The notes: a model not told the origin generated them from the letters alone. DNA of 64,000 bases from Cetobacterium sp. NK01 (GCF_024506395.1 NZ_JANIBO010000001.1:1364001-1428000); one strand, 5' to 3'. Shown: positions 22,759 through 31,916, counted from the first letter of the stretch. Made by a program: numbers and translations.

Positions 22759-24868
22759 AAATTTTATCAAATTCATTATGATAATCTAAAAATATATCTA
22801 CAAGAGTGGGATCGAAATGTTGACCGCGCTCTTTTTTTATTATTTCAACAGTTTCCTCATGAGAAAATCCATGTTTATAAACTCTTTTTTGTCTAAGAGC
22901 ATCATAAACATCAGCTAAGGCAACAATTCTAGCTTCTAATGGGATTTCGCTCTCTTTTAATCCGTAATAGTATCCTTTTCCATTCCATTTTTCATGATGG
23001 TAAAGTGCAACATTTTGAGCAACAGTTCCTAATTGCATTTTATCAATAAGTTTTTTACCTAAAAGAACATGTTTTTTCATCTCTTCAAATTCATGTGGAG
23101 ATAATTTTCCAGGTTTTTTTAATATAGAATCAGAAACACCAATTTTTCCAATATCATGTAAAGAAGCATATTCTCCAATTTCTTCAATAAATTTTTTGTT
23201 ACATTTTAATTTTTCAGCTAAAAGTTTAGAATAAAGGTTAACTCTTAAGATATGGTTTCCAGTATCTTCATCGTTTAATTCATTGGCGGCTTCAAAACTT
23301 TCAACTAAAGCTCGGGTAATAAGTCTCTCTTTTTTAGTAGCAATAATAGCTTTTCTAAGAAAATAAAATAAAATTGAAATAATTGATGTGGATATCAAAA
23401 ATAAAATTAAAAAATATTTATAATTAGGAGACAATTTTCTAGGAACAACAAGTTCACTATAAAGTATTTTGCTTTCAGATAGATGACTTGGAAAAAGTTT
23501 ATCAATAAAATTAGCTAAATCAGAATCACTTTTTATTCCAAATCCAACAGGAGTAATTTTATTAAAAAAACCAGCTACTTTAATATCACTTTCTAAATAT
23601 TCATTAGAAATAGCCATAGAAATAATTTTAAAGTCTCCATAAAGATAATCGATATCTTTATTTAATAGAGAGGTTAGTGCTGATTTTGTATCTTCAAAAA
23701 ATCTAAAGCTGTTAGAGGTAGTAAGATTTTTTATATCATTAATCTTAAGTGTTTCATAAGAAACAAGACCAATTTTTTTATTTTTAATATCTGAATATGA
23801 ATCTACAAAATTATTATTTTTAAGAGAAAAAGCAGCTAATTGTGAGGCATAGTATGGAATAAAATATTTCTCAGAAGAATCGAATATTTTAGTATCAATA
23901 GCCTTAATATCATAGTTTCCCTTAGGATTATTTGTGTAATAAATGGGAATATCTGTTAGGTATGAAAGTTCGTTAAGACGATCAACAACATAGCCTTTAT
24001 ATCCATTTTTTGAAGAATAAAATAAAGGTACGATATCTCCATTACCAGGTATTAAAACCTTAAAATTTTTATAATTTTTTTTCAATCTTCCAATGACAGG
24101 ATCATCTTTTAAAAGTTGTTTATAAAAAATTAGTCGTTCTTTTTTTAGTGACTTAACAACATCTTGCTCAGAAAAGTCCAATCTAAATTTTTCAATAATA
24201 TCTCTTAAAATTGGGTATTTTTTGTTAACAACCATCCAAAGTTGAGAGGATGGGATATCATTTAAAGGAGTAAAGTTGTAATGTTTAAAAATATCATTAC
24301 TGCTTTTTCCTACAATAGCATCTACTTCATTATTTTCTAGGGCAGAAAATCCAAAATTTCCATTGTCATCAACAGAAGTGAGATTTTTAAAATTAGGATA
24401 AAACTCTTGAATTAATATAGAATCAGAAGTTCCTTCAATATGGCCAATTTTATATTTGTTAATATTATTTAAATTAAGAGAAGTTCCTTTTTTACTGAAT
24501 AATCCAACATTGTAGGTATTATAAGTTGGAATAAAAAAATAGTTTTTTTCTCTTTGTGCAGTTTTAGCCACATTAAAAAGAATATCTCCTTCCCCATTGG
24601 TAAGTAAATTTTTCATTTTATTTTTTCCAGAAGCTTGAATTTTGAATTTTAAACCTGTTTCTTGTTCTAATTTTTCAAAAAATTCTATATAAACTCCTGC
24701 TAGTTCACCAGAGTCTTTTTTATATAAATAAACATGATTTGGATTATAGCTATCAACTAAAAAAACTTTATTTTTATTTTCTTTAATCCAAGATTTTTCA
24801 GATTTAGTTAAATCAAGTGAAAATGCATTTAAAAATATGAGAAAAAAAAGAAAAAAAGATTTAAACAA
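22745..24868 (-). CDS. HD-GYP protein with tandem periplasmic solute-binding domains
   Basis: A 707-residue protein starting at TTG 24868 behind GGGGGAGGTG. Signal peptide 1-18; two SBP_bac_3-like domains (about 25-235 and 255-470); transmembrane helix about 483-505; HD-GYP domain about 530-690. HD-GYP residues: DTGNHILRV, HDIGKIG (about 571), ALYHHEKW and LADVYDALRQKR. The GYP motif itself is altered: NGKGYYYGLKESEIP where GSGYPxGLxGxxIP is expected. Metal ligands look intact, so c-di-GMP hydrolysis to pGpG/GMP is possible but the substrate-binding loop differs. It has its own promoter at 24895-24923 and a very short leader. It is a paralogue of the protein at 53731. Confidence 0.92.
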   Translation of the reverse strand: MFKSFFLFFLIFLNAFSLDLTKSEKSWIKENKNKVFLVDSYNPNHVYLYKKDSGELAGVYIEFFEKLEQETGLKFKIQASGKNKMKNLLTNGEGDILFNVAKTAQREKNYFFIPTYNTYNVGLFSKKGTSLNLNNINKYKIGHIEGTSDSILIQEFYPNFKNLTSVDDNGNFGFSALENNEVDAIVGKSSNDIFKHYNFTPLNDIPSSQLWMVVNKKYPILRDIIEKFRLDFSEQDVVKSLKKERLIFYKQLLKDDPVIGRLKKNYKNFKVLIPGNGDIVPLFYSSKNGYKGYVVDRLNELSYLTDIPIYYTNNPKGNYDIKAIDTKIFDSSEKYFIPYYASQLAAFSLKNNNFVDSYSDIKNKKIGLVSYETLKINDIKNLTTSNSFRFFEDTKSALTSLLNKDIDYLYGDFKIISMAISNEYLESDIKVAGFFNKITPVGFGIKSDSDLANFIDKLFPSHLSESKILYSELVVPRKLSPNYKYFLILFLISTSIISILFYFLRKAIIATKKERLITRALVESFEAANELNDEDTGNHILRVNLYSKLLAEKLKCNKKFIEEIGEYASLHDIGKIGVSDSILKKPGKLSPHEFEEMKKHVLLGKKLIDKMQLGTVAQNVALYHHEKWNGKGYYYGLKESEIPLEARIVALADVYDALRQKRVYKHGFSHEETVEIIKKERGQHFDPTLVDIFLDYHNEFDKIFIEH

Positions 24869-24894
24869 CTTAACACCTCCCCCTGTTTTAGAGA

Positions 24895-24923
24895 ATTATA
24901 TCATAGAAGTTGAAAAAGTTAAA
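24895..24923 (-). promoter_or_regulatory. Promoter of the HD-GYP gene at 22745
   Basis: Minus strand: TTTAAC (complement of 24918-24923), 17-base spacer, TATAAT (complement of 24895-24900). The transcript would start about 20 bases before the TTG. Confidence 0.55.
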
Positions 24924-25066
24924 TAAATAGGAAATTATTTTTCAAAAGAAAAATAGTTCAAGAAAAATGAAAAAGGGTGTAAGGAGGTTAAAAAAAGAGT
25001 AAAAAAAATTTGGCGAATAAAAGGGCATGAAAGTAAAACATATGATTAAAAATTTTGGAGGGGATT

Positions 25067-25834
25067 ATGAAACTAAGAAATTTATTTTACGGAATTGCAT
25101 ATTTATCATTATTTACAAAAATAATGGCATTTAATATAGGAATAGCTCCAACAGGATTTTATACATCTTTAGATAAAAATCAGACTCATGAGATTATGGT
25201 TACTAATAATACTCCAGAATCAGTAAGAGTAGAAATTAATGCTGAGCCTGCTCAAGGTTGGGAAAAATATGATATGAAAGATATGATGAAGATATATCCT
25301 AGAAGTATAACAGTTAAACCAAATGGAAGTCGAAGTGTAAGATTTGCTGTAAGAGGAGATAAGGATTTACCAGATGGAGAATATAAAACAAAGTTAGTTT
25401 TTAAAGAGGTAGGATCAAAACCACAAGAAATAAAGCAAAAAATTCAAGGGGAAAATGGCGAAGATATAGATGTGAAGTTTGAAATGTTAACTGAGCTACA
25501 TTTAGCAGCTTATGGTTTAAAGGGAGAAAGAAAGGTTCAAGGTCAACTTACAAATAGTCAAATAAAAAGCGATTCTAGCGGAAATAAACATTTAGTAGCG
25601 AACTTTAACTTAAAAGGTAACAGCGGGTTTGCAGTAGTTGGGAATTTTGAATATCTTGATGCAAGTAAAAAAGTATTGGGAAAAGAGGAAATAAAGTTAG
25701 GAATAACTTCAAGAGAGCAAAATACAAAAATAGAAACATCTTTAGGAAATATTCCAAAAGGAGCTAAGTTTGTTAGAATTGATTTTAAAGATAAAAGTGG
25801 ATTAAAGCTAGGTAGTAAAGAACTACCACTATAA
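25067..25834 (+). CDS. PapD-like periplasmic fimbrial chaperone
   Basis: A 255-residue protein from ATG 25067, just after GGAGGGG (an upstream TTG at 25055 precedes this site). Signal peptide about 1-22. Residues 25-140 have the first immunoglobulin-like fold of pilus chaperones: GIAPTGFYTSL, VTNNTPESVRVEI, and the signature KIYPRSITVKPNGSRSVRFAVR, the strand-edge region preceding G1. The second domain (about 140-255) carries GFAVVGNFEYLD. Chaperones of this class hold fimbrial subunits by donor-strand complementation in the periplasm. First gene of a five-gene operon with two subunit-like proteins, an usher-like barrel and a thioredoxin. Sequence identity to classical PapD looks low. Confidence 0.75.
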   Translation: MKLRNLFYGIAYLSLFTKIMAFNIGIAPTGFYTSLDKNQTHEIMVTNNTPESVRVEINAEPAQGWEKYDMKDMMKIYPRSITVKPNGSRSVRFAVRGDKDLPDGEYKTKLVFKEVGSKPQEIKQKIQGENGEDIDVKFEMLTELHLAAYGLKGERKVQGQLTNSQIKSDSSGNKHLVANFNLKGNSGFAVVGNFEYLDASKKVLGKEEIKLGITSREQNTKIETSLGNIPKGAKFVRIDFKDKSGLKLGSKELPL

Positions 25835-25887
25835 CTTGTAACTCAACTAAATTGAGTATATAAAAATAAACAGTGGAGGTATTAAGT

Positions 25888-26415
25888 ATGAAGAAATTAT
25901 TATCAGCATTATTTATTTTAGGATCAGTAGCAGCATTAGCAGAAACAGATTTAAGTCACGGTGGAGGAAACGGTGGAGGAAACGGTGGAGGGAATCCATC
26001 AGATTGCTATACGAGTGCATGTAAAGTGGAAGAGGATATGTATATAAAAGTACAAATACCTACACAATTAAAAATTAAATGTTTAGAGAATATTAATTTA
26101 GGAAAATGGTGTGGAACAAAAACTATAAAAGGAGAAGCGAGTTATAATTTAGAAGGTGAAGAAAATGCAAAAGTAAAAGTTAGTTTTAAAGAAGAAGAAG
26201 TTGAGTTTAAGAAAAAAACAAAAGATGGAAATCATGGAGCAGGGTTCTATGCAAAGATGTCTTTAGATTCAAAACATAAAATTTTAGATGATGAAGGAAA
26301 GGCAGATGGAATTGTAAAAGCTACACTAAATCCTGTAGATCACAATGTAAAACTAAAAGCAGGTGGAGAATACTTAGCAAAAGCTACTTTAATAGCTGAA
26401 TATGACTCATTCTAG
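25888..26415 (+). CDS. Major fimbrial subunit candidate with Gly-rich N-terminus and four cysteines
   Basis: A 175-residue protein from ATG 25888 behind GGAGG. Signal peptide 1-18 with a clear ALA cleavage site. The mature protein begins with a Gly-rich spacer of three GGGN units (residues 25-36), followed by Cys40, Cys45, Cys65 and Cys75. The rest is predicted beta-rich: QIPTQLKIKCLENINLGKW, then SYNLEGEENAKVKVSF. It resembles DUF4402-type fimbrial subunits, but I cannot prove the family. Four cysteines plus a thioredoxin at the operon end suggest disulfide bonds. The strong hairpin directly after the stop would make this the most abundant product. Possibly the main pilin. Confidence 0.65.
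   Translation: MKKLLSALFILGSVAALAETDLSHGGGNGGGNGGGNPSDCYTSACKVEEDMYIKVQIPTQLKIKCLENINLGKWCGTKTIKGEASYNLEGEENAKVKVSFKEEEVEFKKKTKDGNHGAGFYAKMSLDSKHKILDDEGKADGIVKATLNPVDHNVKLKAGGEYLAKATLIAEYDSF
25960..25995 (+). repeat. Three 12-base tandem repeats in the pilin gene
   Basis: GGTGGAGGAAAC at 25960-25971 and 25972-25983, and GGTGGAGGGAAT at 25984-25995. The unit is in frame and encodes GGGN; slippage would change spacer length without breaking the frame. Confidence 0.8.
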
Positions 26416-26428
26416 GAATAAAATATTT

Positions 26429-26457
26429 AGGGCATAGTTCAGTACTATGCCCTTTTA
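26429..26457 (+). terminator. Attenuator hairpin after the major pilin gene
   Basis: Arms AGGGCATAGT (26429-26438) and ACTATGCCCT (26444-26453), 5-base loop, then TTTTATAT. It sits inside the fimbrial operon, 14 bases after the pilin stop and before the next gene, so it probably reduces downstream transcription, a common way to favour the major subunit. Confidence 0.8.
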
Positions 26458-26473
26458 TATAGGAGTGGTGAAG

Positions 26474-27310
26474 ATGAGAAAAAAATTAATGTTAATATTT
26501 TTAATCTTATGTAATTATTTATTTTCTTTTGATATGGTAGGTCAAATATATAATTTACAAAAAAGAGGGTCAAGTTATAAGGGAACTCTTGATATTAAAA
26601 ATAATAGTAAGAAAAAAAATTCTAGAATACAATTAATTCCATCTAAAGATATCGAATTGTTAGGAGTTAATGGACATAAAAATGAAAATAATATCTATGA
26701 AATAAATACTAATAGTTTAAAAATAGATTTTATATATAAAGATAAAATTAATTCTATAGAAGAAAAAATTCTAGTAGGTAAATTAGAATTTTTAAATGAA
26801 ATTGGTAGAGTAGAAAATCTATATGGAAATATAGCTGTAGAATTTAGAAAACTGGGAAGTATAGATATGAAAGTAAAAGGAGATATAGATTTTGGTATTA
26901 TTTCCTCAAAGATTCCAAAAAATGGTTTTAAAAGTAAAAGAGACTCACAAGTTGATATAACTTTAGATATAGATAAAAGAGATGTGGGAAATACAAAGAT
27001 GTATTTTCAGTATCCTAAGGAAGTAAGTATGGCAAATGGTCAACTAATTGTAAAAATTGAAAGTAAAGAAAAAGGAGACTTTGTTTTAGAAAAAGTAGAA
27101 AATGGAAAACACGTAAAAATAGTGGGATTTATTCCTAAAAAAGAAAATACTAGAGAAAAAATTAAACTTGAAGGAAGAGTATATTCAACAGCACCAAATG
27201 TATCTCCAGGAAAATATAAAGAGAGTGTAATTTTAAAAGCTTACTATGAATATTTAGATTATTCGATTGAAAATAAGAGCTCTGATAAAAAAGTAATAAT
27301 TAGAAGATAA
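26474..27310 (+). CDS. Minor/tip fimbrial subunit-like secreted protein
   Basis: A 278-residue protein. The start is ATG 26474 behind AGGAGTGG; an earlier in-frame ATG lies in the attenuator stem. Signal peptide 1-19. The first part (20-140) has beta-rich segments such as SYKGTLDIKNNS. The second part (about 145-278) is DUF4402-like: IDMKVKGDIDFGIISSKIPKNG, then MYFQYPKEVSMANGQLIVKI and APNVSPGKYKESVILKAYYEY. The closing G-x-Y-x-x-x-V-x-L-x-x-x-Y-Y pattern is usual in pilin subunits that end in a beta strand. No cysteine is visible. It is probably an anchoring, adaptor or tip subunit between the major pilin and the usher. Confidence 0.6.
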   Translation: MRKKLMLIFLILCNYLFSFDMVGQIYNLQKRGSSYKGTLDIKNNSKKKNSRIQLIPSKDIELLGVNGHKNENNIYEINTNSLKIDFIYKDKINSIEEKILVGKLEFLNEIGRVENLYGNIAVEFRKLGSIDMKVKGDIDFGIISSKIPKNGFKSKRDSQVDITLDIDKRDVGNTKMYFQYPKEVSMANGQLIVKIESKEKGDFVLEKVENGKHVKIVGFIPKKENTREKIKLEGRVYSTAPNVSPGKYKESVILKAYYEYLDYSIENKSSDKKVIIRR

Positions 27311-27331
27311 TTTAGATGGTGGGGAGGGACA

Positions 27332-29950
27332 ATGAAAAGAAAAAAAAAAATAATTGTTTTATTTATTATATTTAAAACAATTATATTTTCAGCGCCTGAA
27401 GAGGCATATATAGAATTAAAGATGGGAAGACAAATAAATGAATTTTATAGAGTATTGATAGATGAAGGAAAACAAGAAGTATATGTAGGAATAGGAGAGT
27501 TTATAGACTTTATGAGATTTCCAGATTTAAAATTCGATAAAAAAAAATTAAGAATAAAAGGAAGATTAGATGGAAATATAAGTATTGATACTAGAATTTC
27601 TAAAGAGTCTATTATAGAAATGGATGATGATATTTTTTTAAAAGTAGAAGATTTAAAGAGGTATTTTCATATAAAAGATTATACTTGGGATGAAGAGAGG
27701 TATATTTTAAATTTAAATCCAAATTTTAAAACACAAAAAGAACAAGAGGAGGAATTAAATGCCCAAAGATCTCTTTTAGCTATAGCTAAAAGAGAAGAGG
27801 AATTACTGGGAAATGATGACTATATAAAAGCTAAAAAAAGTGTTTTAAGTCCTGGAATATTAAAATTGGTTTACATCAATGATGATTTTCAAGAAAATGA
27901 TTACTCTTTTGACATAGATTATGGAACAGAGCTTTTATATGGAGAGTTTCAAGTTTCTCAAAAGATATATCCAGAAAGTAGTTTGGAATACATAAGATTA
28001 CAATATAGCGAGATATTTGGAGATTATTTTTTAACATTTGGAGATTTTTATTTAGAAAGTGATAGTATATTTGATGCTGAAAGAAGTTTAAGAGGAGTTA
28101 GTTTTTCAAAAAATGAATATTACGGAGTACGAATAGACAATAGTACTATAATAGAAGGTCAAGCTTATAATGCAAACTTGGTAGAGTTATATAGAAACGG
28201 ATTTCTATCAGATTTTCAGCTTATGACAGGAAATGATTTTAGATTTGATGTAAGAAATGTCTCTTCAGCAGATAGATATACAGTAAAGATTTTTTATAGA
28301 GATGGGAGAGAGGAAACAAAAGAAATATATATACTTGGAAATCAAAATATATTAAATAAAGGTGAAAGTGATTTTGTTTTACAAGGAGGACAAGGAATAC
28401 AGGACAAAAAAATACAATACTTAGGTAAGTATTCCTATGGATTAACTAAAAATTTGACTAGTACTATTGGAACCTCATTTTTAGAAAATGATGAATCAGA
28501 AAAATATAATGTTCTTGAGGGAGGGTTGATTTATAGATTTGGACTAGAAAAATATCCTACACTAATCTCAGGAACAATTTTAGAGGAATTAAATGATAGT
28601 GAATTAAATTTTAAAGGGTTTGCTGAACAAAAATTACCTTGGGAAACCAATTTAATATTAAGATATGAAACCTATGGAAGTAAAACAGCTGAAAGGTTAA
28701 GAAGAGAAAAAACATATAATATAGAGCTTAATAAAACATTCAAACGTTTAAGTGGAAGTTTAGGTTATACTAAAGATATGTATATAGATGACGAGTATGA
28801 AGAGATTTATTTAAATCTAGATTATGTATTAGCAAGTAATCTTATGTTAAGTTTGACTAATGAATATTATAGAAATAATATTAGAAATGAAGATGTTACA
28901 AAATTAGAGGGATATGGCGTGGAAGCAAGGATGACATATTCTGCATCAAATGGAATAGTAGCTATATTAGAGGGAAAAATAAATTATGAAGAAAACGAAA
29001 GAATAGATGATGAAATAAAATTAGGAGTAGCTCGAACACCTACTGCTACGGGATTTTTTAAGAATATAGATACAACTTTTGAAGTTGGACATTCAACAGA
29101 AAAAGGAACATTTTTTGAAATGAGATTTACATATATATTTGATAATAATATATATATTGAATTCCCTGATATAAAAACGGAAGATAAGAAGACTAGAGTG
29201 GGAGGAAGAGTAGAAAAAGCTTTTTATTTAGGAAATCCATTGCTGCCTATAAACAATGACAATGTAACAGATGGATGGGTAGAAGGAAAAGTTTTTGTAG
29301 ATGAAAATGGGAATGGGATAATGGATGGAAAAGAAGCAATATATGAAGGGGCAGAAGTAGTAACTCCAGGTGGAGATGGATTAGTAGATCAAAAAGGTAA
29401 ATATATAGTTGGAAATATAAGTAATAGGGATATTCATACAATAGAAGTTAATAGAGAAACTATTGATCCTATGCTAATTCAAGGCAAAGAGATGATTAGA
29501 TTTAAAGGTGGCATATCTTCTGGAGTAAAAGTAGATATACCTTTAGTACCAGTTTCTATGGTATCTGGTTTTATTGAGAGTGGAAAAGAAATCGAAGAAA
29601 GAAGATACAATGGAGTACTATCAGGAATAGATGTAATCTTGAAAAAAGACAATGAAGAGATAAAAAGAACTCAACCAGAAATAGATGGATATTATTTCTT
29701 TGAAGATATATTGCCAGGAGATTATGTTGTTGAATTAGTACCATCAAGTAAGCGTTATAAAGGTGACTTTGATAAGCAAAAAATAGAGATAAAGATAAAA
29801 ACTGGTAGAGAAGGAGATTATTATGAAGATAATAATTTCTTAGTAAAAAATATTGAGATAGTTGAAGATGAAATTTTAGATGAAGAAGAAAAATCAGAAG
29901 AGTTAACTCAAGAAAATACACAGGAGGGAGAAAATGAAAAAAATAGTTAA
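27332..29950 (+). CDS. Outer-membrane usher-like protein
   Basis: An 872-residue protein, close to the 800-900 of fimbrial ushers. Signal peptide about 1-20. N-terminal domain (25-140) with EAYIELKMGRQIN and VYVGIGEFIDFM; a charged helical insert (about 145-170, EQEEELNAQRSLLAIAKREEE); then a large beta-barrel region (about 185-630) with usher-like phrases LTFGDFYLESD, RGVSFSKNEYYGVRI, YNANLVELYRNGFL and YTVKIFYRDGREE. The C-terminus has a SdrD-type segment VEGKVFVDENGNGIMDG and a carboxypeptidase-regulatory-like domain YNGVLSGIDVILKKDNEE, then a Glu-rich tail. Context (chaperone and subunits) supports secretion and assembly of fimbriae. It resembles CS1/alternate ushers more than FimD. It overlaps the thioredoxin gene by 17 bases. 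Confidence 0.7.
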   Translation: MKRKKKIIVLFIIFKTIIFSAPEEAYIELKMGRQINEFYRVLIDEGKQEVYVGIGEFIDFMRFPDLKFDKKKLRIKGRLDGNISIDTRISKESIIEMDDDIFLKVEDLKRYFHIKDYTWDEERYILNLNPNFKTQKEQEEELNAQRSLLAIAKREEELLGNDDYIKAKKSVLSPGILKLVYINDDFQENDYSFDIDYGTELLYGEFQVSQKIYPESSLEYIRLQYSEIFGDYFLTFGDFYLESDSIFDAERSLRGVSFSKNEYYGVRIDNSTIIEGQAYNANLVELYRNGFLSDFQLMTGNDFRFDVRNVSSADRYTVKIFYRDGREETKEIYILGNQNILNKGESDFVLQGGQGIQDKKIQYLGKYSYGLTKNLTSTIGTSFLENDESEKYNVLEGGLIYRFGLEKYPTLISGTILEELNDSELNFKGFAEQKLPWETNLILRYETYGSKTAERLRREKTYNIELNKTFKRLSGSLGYTKDMYIDDEYEEIYLNLDYVLASNLMLSLTNEYYRNNIRNEDVTKLEGYGVEARMTYSASNGIVAILEGKINYEENERIDDEIKLGVARTPTATGFFKNIDTTFEVGHSTEKGTFFEMRFTYIFDNNIYIEFPDIKTEDKKTRVGGRVEKAFYLGNPLLPINNDNVTDGWVEGKVFVDENGNGIMDGKEAIYEGAEVVTPGGDGLVDQKGKYIVGNISNRDIHTIEVNRETIDPMLIQGKEMIRFKGGISSGVKVDIPLVPVSMVSGFIESGKEIEERRYNGVLSGIDVILKKDNEEIKRTQPEIDGYYFFEDILPGDYVVELVPSSKRYKGDFDKQKIEIKIKTGREGDYYEDNNFLVKNIEIVEDEILDEEEKSEELTQENTQEGENEKNS

Positions 29951-30446
29951 AATAATAGTTATGATGTTAGCGGTTTTTAGTATAGTATTTTCCAATGAAA
30001 GAGATCCAAGAGAAGAGGAATTAACATATTTAATAGGTGAAAAAGTTGATAACTTTGAGGTAACATCTTTAGATGGAACAAAAACTATAAGTTTAGATGA
30101 TTTAAAAGGAAAGAAAGTATTTTTAAATTTTACAACAACATGGTGTCCAGATTGTATAAAAGAAAAGGAGATATTAGGTCCTGAATATGCAGAGAAGTAT
30201 AAGGATAGTAATGTTGAATTTATAATTGTATTTGGTCCATACAAAAGCGATAACAAAGAAAAAGTAGAAGAGTATATGAAGAAAAATGGATATACATTTA
30301 CAGCATACTATGATACAGAGGGAAAAGAGCTTTATAATCAATTTGGTGTAGTAAATATTCCAACAACATTTTTTATAAATGAAGAGGGAGTTTTAGAAGA
30401 TGTAAATGTAGAATCAGGATATAAAGAGATGAAATATTTCAAATAG
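29934..30446 (+). CDS. TlpA-like thioredoxin-fold protein of the fimbrial operon
   Basis: A 170-residue protein with a signal peptide (1-20). The thioredoxin fold covers about 33-165. The active site is WCPDC (Cys72-Pro-Asp-Cys75 approximately) within FLNFTTTWCPDCIKEKE, and the cis-proline loop is VVNIPTTFFI. This is the TlpA/ResA pattern of membrane-exposed thiol-disulfide oxidoreductases acting outside the cytoplasm. It is coupled to the usher gene (17-base overlap, AGGAGGGAG site). The major pilin has four cysteines, so the likely job is pilin disulfide formation or correction. Whether it oxidises or reduces cannot be told from sequence. Confidence 0.88.
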   Translation: MKKIVKIIVMMLAVFSIVFSNERDPREEELTYLIGEKVDNFEVTSLDGTKTISLDDLKGKKVFLNFTTTWCPDCIKEKEILGPEYAEKYKDSNVEFIIVFGPYKSDNKEKVEEYMKKNGYTFTAYYDTEGKELYNQFGVVNIPTTFFINEEGVLEDVNVESGYKEMKYFK

Positions 30447-30586
30447 TGTGAAAAAAAATTTAAATATAAAAAAAAATTTTTCATAGAGAAAAAAAATATA
30501 ATAAAAATAAATTTTTTTTCATAAAGACTCATTTTGAAAAAAAAGATACAATATCTATATAAATTATTATTGGGGGAGGATATCAA

Positions 30587-31912
30587 ATGGTTATAAATGA
30601 AAGATGCATAAATATATTATCTGTTTTAAATGAAACAAATGAATTTACTTTAAAAAAACTTTCAGAGAATTTTAATGTCCACACAAGAACAATAAGATAT
30701 GATATAGATAATATAAATTATATTTTAAAAATGTATAAACTAAATACAATAAAAAAATGTGAAAAAGGTGTTTTTACTGTAAATTTAAAAAATAATGAGA
30801 TAAATAAAATAATCAATGATTTTAGTGGAATGTTTTCTGAAAATAGAAGAAGATATTTGAAGCTTAAACTTTTTTCAAAATATATAGTGAATCTAACAAA
30901 AGAAGCAGATTATTTAAATACATCTAGAACAACACTAAAAAAGGATTTAATAGTAATAAAAGAAGAGTTTTTAAAAAAATCTTTAGAGATAAAAGAACTT
31001 CCATCAAAAGGGATAAAGATTGTAGGAAATGAAGAGATTATATCAGAAGTTTTAGAAAAAGAGATATTTGAAACAATGGAAAAACAGTTTATAAATCTTC
31101 CAAACTTAATAAAAAATATTGTTGGAAAAATAGTTGGAGATATAGCACCAGATGTTTTAAGAAATAGAGTTAAAGAGGTTCTTGGAGAGAACTATAGTAG
31201 AAACTCTTATAATAAAGTGTTTTGTAAATTAGCAGCTGTAAATACAAGACATAAATTAGATAAAAACATAAAAAAGTATAATACAGATGAGATTACTGAA
31301 TTTATTCTTTGTGAATTAGGAGAAGAGTTTATAAAAAAAGTAGTTGGAGAAAATAACGATAAAAATAATAAAAAAGATAAAATAATAGAGATAAAAAGCA
31401 TATTAAAAGATGTAATTGCAGAGTTAAAATTAGAAGATGAAGAAGATCTTCTAAATAGTCTTCTTTTAGAAATCAACGATGTTAGAGAGAGACTTCCAAT
31501 TCCAGAAAAAATATGTGAAACTAATTTTTATAAAGAGTTTTGTGAAAAGATAAAACATACAGAACTTATAAAAAAGGATACACAGAGCGTATTTTATATT
31601 CTATATAATAATTTATTATTAAAAAATTATAAATCTTTTCAAGAAATGAAAATTTTATTTGTTTCAGATGAGATTGATAGTGTAAAAAATATTATATTAG
31701 GAAAATTAAAAAACATGTTTAATTTTCAAGAGGTAGATAAAGTATCCTCTCATATATTTGAGATATTTGGATGTGAGAAAGACTATGATTTAATAATAAC
31801 AAGTGGAAATATAAATGATATACTTGATACACCAGTATATAGAATAAATAGATTTCCATTAGAATCAAATCTTTTAGATTTAAAATTTTTTATTTTAAAA
31901 AATATAAAGTAA
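30587..31912 (+). CDS. Mga/BglG-like transcriptional regulator beside the fimbrial operon
   Basis: A 441-residue protein. An N-terminal HTH_11-type winged helix (about 8-60: FTLKKLSENFNVHTRTIRYDIDNINYIL) is clearer here than in the paralogues and is the DeoR/BglG form. A second HTH is at about 105-135 (LNTSRTTLKKDLIVIK), then the linker KELPSKGIKIVGNEE. The C-terminus (about 345-440) is EIIB-like, with MKILFVSDEIDS and YDLIITSGN, without Cys. No obvious PRD histidines. G-rich ribosome site GGGGGAGG. It lies 140 bases after the thioredoxin gene and converges on another regulator. I infer control of the neighbouring surface genes, as Mga does for streptococcal surface proteins. Confidence 0.78.
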   Translation: MVINERCINILSVLNETNEFTLKKLSENFNVHTRTIRYDIDNINYILKMYKLNTIKKCEKGVFTVNLKNNEINKIINDFSGMFSENRRRYLKLKLFSKYIVNLTKEADYLNTSRTTLKKDLIVIKEEFLKKSLEIKELPSKGIKIVGNEEIISEVLEKEIFETMEKQFINLPNLIKNIVGKIVGDIAPDVLRNRVKEVLGENYSRNSYNKVFCKLAAVNTRHKLDKNIKKYNTDEITEFILCELGEEFIKKVVGENNDKNNKKDKIIEIKSILKDVIAELKLEDEEDLLNSLLLEINDVRERLPIPEKICETNFYKEFCEKIKHTELIKKDTQSVFYILYNNLLLKNYKSFQEMKILFVSDEIDSVKNIILGKLKNMFNFQEVDKVSSHIFEIFGCEKDYDLIITSGNINDILDTPVYRINRFPLESNLLDLKFFILKNIK

Positions 31913-31916
31913 TATT

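Noticed and set aside
29903-30256. 117-codon frame antisense to the thioredoxin gene
   Set aside because: Thioredoxin motifs and signal peptide define the plus strand; the antisense frame has no site or family.
30447-30586. Terminator after the fimbrial operon
   Set aside because: Only A/T-rich weak pairing is visible, so read-through into the regulator cannot be excluded; not annotated.
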